From: an uncultured Pseudomonadota bacterium
Lineage (GTDB): Bacteria; Pseudomonadota; Gammaproteobacteria; Methylococcales; Methylomonadaceae
Length of the DNA stretch: 9,626 bases
NCBI GenBank assembly: GCA_903902945.1
Contig: CAIUWU010000222.1
Location: 1 to 9,626, forward strand
Direction of reading: 5' to 3'
Shown here: positions 6,355-9,626 of the stretch, piece after piece
Numbering within the stretch: the stretch's first letter is position 1
Layout of the letters: each line of letters begins with the position of its first letter
The notes under the pieces: model-generated
Told to the model about the DNA's origin: nothing
Database searches by the model: none
Seen by the model: the letters and a program-made list of their open reading frames with translations, nothing else
Made by a program: the position numbers and the translations under genes

Positions 6355-9300
6355 CTAGATCACCCGCTCTACAGCTTGCAACTGCTCGGAAAGTCCACCA
6401 TACAACTGCGCCGCCCAGTAGCCAAACCCCTGTTCGGCGTCGAGTTGCAAATCATCGAACAACGGATAAAAACGCCGCAGATAAGCATCATGATCGGCTT
6501 CACCGGCCAGAAGGGCCGAGCCCTGATAGCGCTGCCGGGCCTTACTGTCACGCTGCGCCGGATCATGGGCCAGCCAGACCAGTGCCGTGCGGATTGCCAC
6601 CGGCAACGGTTGCTGCAATCCCTGCCGCCAGCCGTCGAGCAGCTGCCGCAGTTGCGCCTGGGCGGCCGCTGGTTCGACTGCGGCTAATCTGAGACAACTG
6701 TCATGGCCGGCAATCAGGGTCTGCATGCGGATACCACTGGCGGCCGCCAGTAAATGTTGTAACCACGGCAACAGCAATGGCTGATGTTTAGGGACGGAAG
6801 TTTTTTTATCCAGCAAGGATTCGGCGCTGACGATCAGTTGCGCCAGATCGCCTTGCGGATTGCGGTACAAATCCAGCAAAGCACCGCTTAGTTGACAACT
6901 TTCTAGCGTTAAATGCAGCAACTGTGCTGCCTCGGCTTCGGGCCACGACGCCAGCAAAGCCTGATAATGTTGCCAGCTGGCAGCCAGTTCGTTGCTAATT
7001 TGCTGAAACTGCAAGCGACCAAAGTCAGCCATTGCCAGCTGCCCTTGCGCCTGTAACTGCTCATAATGATTAGCAAAAAATAGCTCAAAATCCTCGGGCC
7101 GGGTATTTTTCAGGCTTTCCAGCAGCTGCTGTTTCAGCAGGAAACGCTGCAAGCCATCGAGTTCAAACGGCTCGTGATCGAGGTCGACAAGCTGATCGCT
7201 CTGAAAACTGAACTTCAGTATTTGTTGACAATAAGTCTTCACCGGCGCTTTCAGGAATGCCGCCAATCCCTCCAGACTGAGTTGCTGGGCCGGCTCAACA
7301 ATGCTGACAGGCCGATCACTGACCGAGACTTGCGGTGCGGCGACAAACCATTCTCTGGCATAGGTAAACAGGCGCGGATCGCGATCGGCTCTGATGTATT
7401 GCTCACTAAAAGCCTGCAGTGGATGTTCGACGGTCAGCGCAGCCATGATGCCTTCGGCTGGCGGAGTTTTGATCTGCCAGCCCTGGCTGATGGCATCACG
7501 CAGCTGGCTGACCAGCACTGACGGCGGCAGACTGCCGTTGTCGCGGATACTGCGCCCTACCCAGCTGATATAAAGTTGCTGACGCGCCGATAACAAAGCT
7601 TCCAGAAATAGATACTGGTCATCCTGACGCCGCGACCGATCACCGGGCCGATATTGTCCGGCCTGCGCCATCAGGTCAAAACCGGCCGGTTGCTGACTGC
7701 GCGGATAATCGCCATCGTTCATGCCCAGCAGACAAACGACCCGAAACGGAATCGCCCGCATCGGCATCAAAGTACAAAAATTGACCCGTCCGCTCAGAAA
7801 GCGTTGTTGCAGATGCGGTTCATCAACTGCGGTCAACCAGACTTCGCGCACCACTGTTACCGGCAGCAACTGGCTGTTATCCAGTCCGGCCAGCTGTCCG
7901 TGCTGCTGCCACTGTTGCAGCCCCTGTTCCAGCCGCTCCAGGGACTTGCGTTCGCTTTCCTCACCGGCCTCGAAAAACTCGGCCAGCAGTTCCCGTAATA
8001 ATGTCTGCCATTGTTCAAGATGATATTCACCGGCCAGTTGCGCGGCGTAATGCTGCAATTGCGCCAGCAAGGCGGCGAGACTGCCGAGGTACTGGGCATC
8101 GAGACCGGCAATTTCGGCAAAAGGCGCGATAGTCTGAAAAGCGGCACCGTCTCCGACAGCATAACCCAGCAACATCCGTTGCAAGCCAAACTGCCAGGTA
8201 TTAGCCTGCAAATCTTCTGGCATCGATACCCGATGCCGGCGCTGCTCAGGATTAAGCCCCCAGCGCACCCCGGAAGCGGCGATCCAGTGTTTGATGCGCG
8301 GCAAGGCTGCTTCATCGATTGCGAACCGTTTGCGCAGAGCCGGTACTTCCAGCAGGCTCAGACATTCACTGACCGCAAAGCGTGATTCGGGCAATTTCAG
8401 CAGCGTTTCCAGCGCATTCAGCAGCGGATTGTGGCCACGCTGCTGCTGATCGGCGAGACTGAACGGAATAAAACGGCGGTCGTCGCGACCGATTTGCCCA
8501 AACACGGCGCGGATATGCGGCGCATAACTATTGATATCCGGCACCATCACGATCACATCACGCGGCTGCAACGGCTGATCGTGATGCTCGGCATTGAACA
8601 ATGCCAGCAGCTGATCATGGAGGATTTCCACTTCGCGCTGCCGGCTGTGGGCAATATGAAACTGCAGTGAACCATCCTGCGCATCCAGCACTAGCGGCGG
8701 CTGCGGCAGAGGCTCTAAATTCAATATGCCCTGCTGCAATTGCTGAAGCAGGGTGCGCTGGCCGTCTGCACCATAATCCTGAAACAAATCGACTTTATTG
8801 GCCGGCCAGTGCCAGTGCCGATAGGCCGATTGCTCGTCAAACTGATCTAGCAACCGAATGTAATCACGCCCCTGTTTACCCCAGGCCGCCAGCAAAGGGT
8901 TGGCATGCTGATGCAGTTGTTCGGGATCGAGTTGCAGCATTTCCGGACGGTAACCGTGCCGGCGCCGCTCGGCTTTTAGCAGCAAACGGTCTTCGATAAT
9001 GTCGGCCCAGTAATACTGACAGGGATTATGCACAAACAGAATTACCTGCGAACAGCGGGCTAGCTTGGCCAGCACCTCAATAAACTGCTGCGGCAGCGAC
9101 GAAATCCCAAAGACCATCACCCGGCGCGGCAGACTGACGGCGGCGGTATCGATGTGTTTGAGAAATTCGGCATGTACCGAAGCCCGGCTGGCAACCGATA
9201 AATCCTCGGCTCCCAGGTCGGCCACCAGCGCCCGCCATAAACAGGCCTGCCAGTGTTGCGCCGCCGCTAATGGCTGTTTCTGGCCCAGCGCATCGGTCAG

Positions 9301-9626
9301 CAGATCATCGCCGCTGGCCCAGTCGGCCAGCCAGTCAGCCCGGTAAACCTGATACTGATCGAACAGGTCGGCCAGCTTCTCGGCCAGCTGATAGCGTTTG
9401 CGACAGCCCTGATCGTCAGCCAGAAACCGCGCCAGATCGGTAAATTCGACCTGCTTGATCAGATCGGGCAATAAGCGATACAGGCGCCAAGTCAGCGGCG
9501 CCTTGGCCAGGATTTGATGTTTGGGGATTTTGGTTCCCAGTACCTGCCGGTAAACCGACCAGATAAAAGTAGACGGCAATTTGATGTCGAGCGCTGCGGC
9601 AATGCCGTGTTTATCCTGCAAAGCCA
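6355..9626 (-). CDS. recC: RecC, exodeoxyribonuclease V gamma subunit (N-terminus beyond window edge)
   Basis: RecC is the scaffold that splits the duplex, feeds the strands to RecB and RecD, and reads Chi in the 3'-ended strand. The frame stays open to the right edge. Taking the Leu codon at 9621..9619 as residue 1, 1088 residues are visible. Comparison with E. coli (1122 aa) puts about 50 residues outside the window. A TTG there could be mistaken for a start, but the preceding codon reads on as RecC and aligns with the inside of the E. coli protein. Diagnostic stretches are DIKLPSTFIW (12-21), ADLFDQYQVYRADWLADW (84-101), RRVMVFGISSLPQ (146-158), NPLLAAWGKQGRDYIRLL (241-258), CTLMPMRAIPFRVVCLLGMN (616-635) and GDRSRRQDDQYLFLEAL (660-676). 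The Leu, Trp, DLFD and Arg positions implicated in E. coli Chi reading are kept, so the Chi sequence may be similar. The C-terminal part is the degenerate nuclease-like domain that lacks catalytic residues in this family. It is the first visible gene of the recC-recB-recD operon. Confidence 0.97.
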   Translation of the reverse strand, partial: ALQDKHGIAAALDIKLPSTFIWSVYRQVLGTKIPKHQILAKAPLTWRLYRLLPDLIKQVEFTDLARFLADDQGCRKRYQLAEKLADLFDQYQVYRADWLADWASGDDLLTDALGQKQPLAAAQHWQACLWRALVADLGAEDLSVASRASVHAEFLKHIDTAAVSLPRRVMVFGISSLPQQFIEVLAKLARCSQVILFVHNPCQYYWADIIEDRLLLKAERRRHGYRPEMLQLDPEQLHQHANPLLAAWGKQGRDYIRLLDQFDEQSAYRHWHWPANKVDLFQDYGADGQRTLLQQLQQGILNLEPLPQPPLVLDAQDGSLQFHIAHSRQREVEILHDQLLALFNAEHHDQPLQPRDVIVMVPDINSYAPHIRAVFGQIGRDDRRFIPFSLADQQQRGHNPLLNALETLLKLPESRFAVSECLSLLEVPALRKRFAIDEAALPRIKHWIAASGVRWGLNPEQRRHRVSMPEDLQANTWQFGLQRMLLGYAVGDGAAFQTIAPFAEIAGLDAQYLGSLAALLAQLQHYAAQLAGEYHLEQWQTLLRELLAEFFEAGEESERKSLERLEQGLQQWQQHGQLAGLDNSQLLPVTVVREVWLTAVDEPHLQQRFLSGRVNFCTLMPMRAIPFRVVCLLGMNDGDYPRSQQPAGFDLMAQAGQYRPGDRSRRQDDQYLFLEALLSARQQLYISWVGRSIRDNGSLPPSVLVSQLRDAISQGWQIKTPPAEGIMAALTVEHPLQAFSEQYIRADRDPRLFTYAREWFVAAPQVSVSDRPVSIVEPAQQLSLEGLAAFLKAPVKTYCQQILKFSFQSDQLVDLDHEPFELDGLQRFLLKQQLLESLKNTRPEDFELFFANHYEQLQAQGQLAMADFGRLQFQQISNELAASWQHYQALLASWPEAEAAQLLHLTLESCQLSGALLDLYRNPQGDLAQLIVSAESLLDKKTSVPKHQPLLLPWLQHLLAAASGIRMQTLIAGHDSCLRLAAVEPAAAQAQLRQLLDGWRQGLQQPLPVAIRTALVWLAHDPAQRDSKARQRYQGSALLAGEADHDAYLRRFYPLFDDLQLDAEQGFGYWAAQLYGGLSEQLQAVERVI
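6360..6365 (-). promoter_or_regulatory. recB ribosome binding site
   Basis: GGGTGA on the minus strand lies 5 bases before the recB ATG, inside the final codons of recC. It is a moderate Shine-Dalgarno. The recC TAG is directly followed by the recB ATG, so reinitiation by ribosomes that have just finished recC is likely and would help keep the subunits in balance. Confidence 0.6.

Noticed and set aside
9222..9229. An exact E. coli Chi octamer (GCTGGTGG on the minus strand) inside recC
   Set aside because: It encodes an ordinary Leu-Val-Ala run with common codons, a single copy in 9.6 kb is close to chance, and Chi specificity in this organism is not established.
9619..9621. TTG that could be taken as the recC start codon
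   Set aside because: The frame stays open to the window edge, and the residues here align with an internal part of E. coli RecC near residue 50. The true start lies beyond the window.
1..9626. An undescribed defence or mobile system
   Set aside because: Every long gene is a well-known housekeeping or nitrogen-fixation protein with intact motifs. I saw no transposase, integrase, tRNA, CRISPR repeats or unknown gene cluster.

Overview
The window looks like the chromosome of a diazotrophic gammaproteobacterium. Two things point there: a RecC-RecB-RecD set closely resembling the E. coli RecBCD enzyme along its whole length, and a NifB of the Azotobacter type behind a classical NifA/sigma-54 promoter. 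The Gln-rich proteins and moderate GC content would suit a methanotroph-like lineage (Methylococcaceae), but that is only a guess. All four genes lie on the minus strand, so transcription runs from high to low coordinates. Coding density is high, and the only sizeable non-coding gap is 580..769.

Region 1 (9626 down to 770) is the recC-recB-recD operon. recC enters from the right edge without its first roughly 50 codons and ends exactly where recB begins (TAG directly followed by ATG). recB overlaps recD by four bases (ATGA). Both downstream genes have a Shine-Dalgarno sequence inside the end of the preceding gene. Together they encode exonuclease V: RecB is the 3'-5' helicase and nuclease, RecD the 5'-3' helicase, and RecC the scaffold that scans for Chi. 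The helicase motifs and nuclease residues read here are intact, so a working double-strand-break repair and foreign-DNA-degrading enzyme is expected.

Region 2 (769 down to 580) is a 190-base gap packed with regulatory sequence for the next gene. In order of transcription it holds a NifA upstream activator sequence (TGT-N10-ACA), an exact IHF consensus match, a -24/-12 sigma-54 promoter, and an 8-bp inverted repeat that would mask the nifB ribosome binding site. The predicted sigma-54 start point falls at the inner edge of the upstream arm. Only read-through RNA from the rec operon should therefore fold the masking hairpin, while the nitrogen-regulated transcript should be translated freely.

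Region 3 (579 down to 1) is the first 193 codons of nifB, a radical-SAM enzyme of FeMo-cofactor assembly, cut by the left window edge.

I see no mobile element, CRISPR array, RNA gene or unknown multi-gene system. The most interesting content is the nifB control region and its position directly behind a constitutive-type repair operon.
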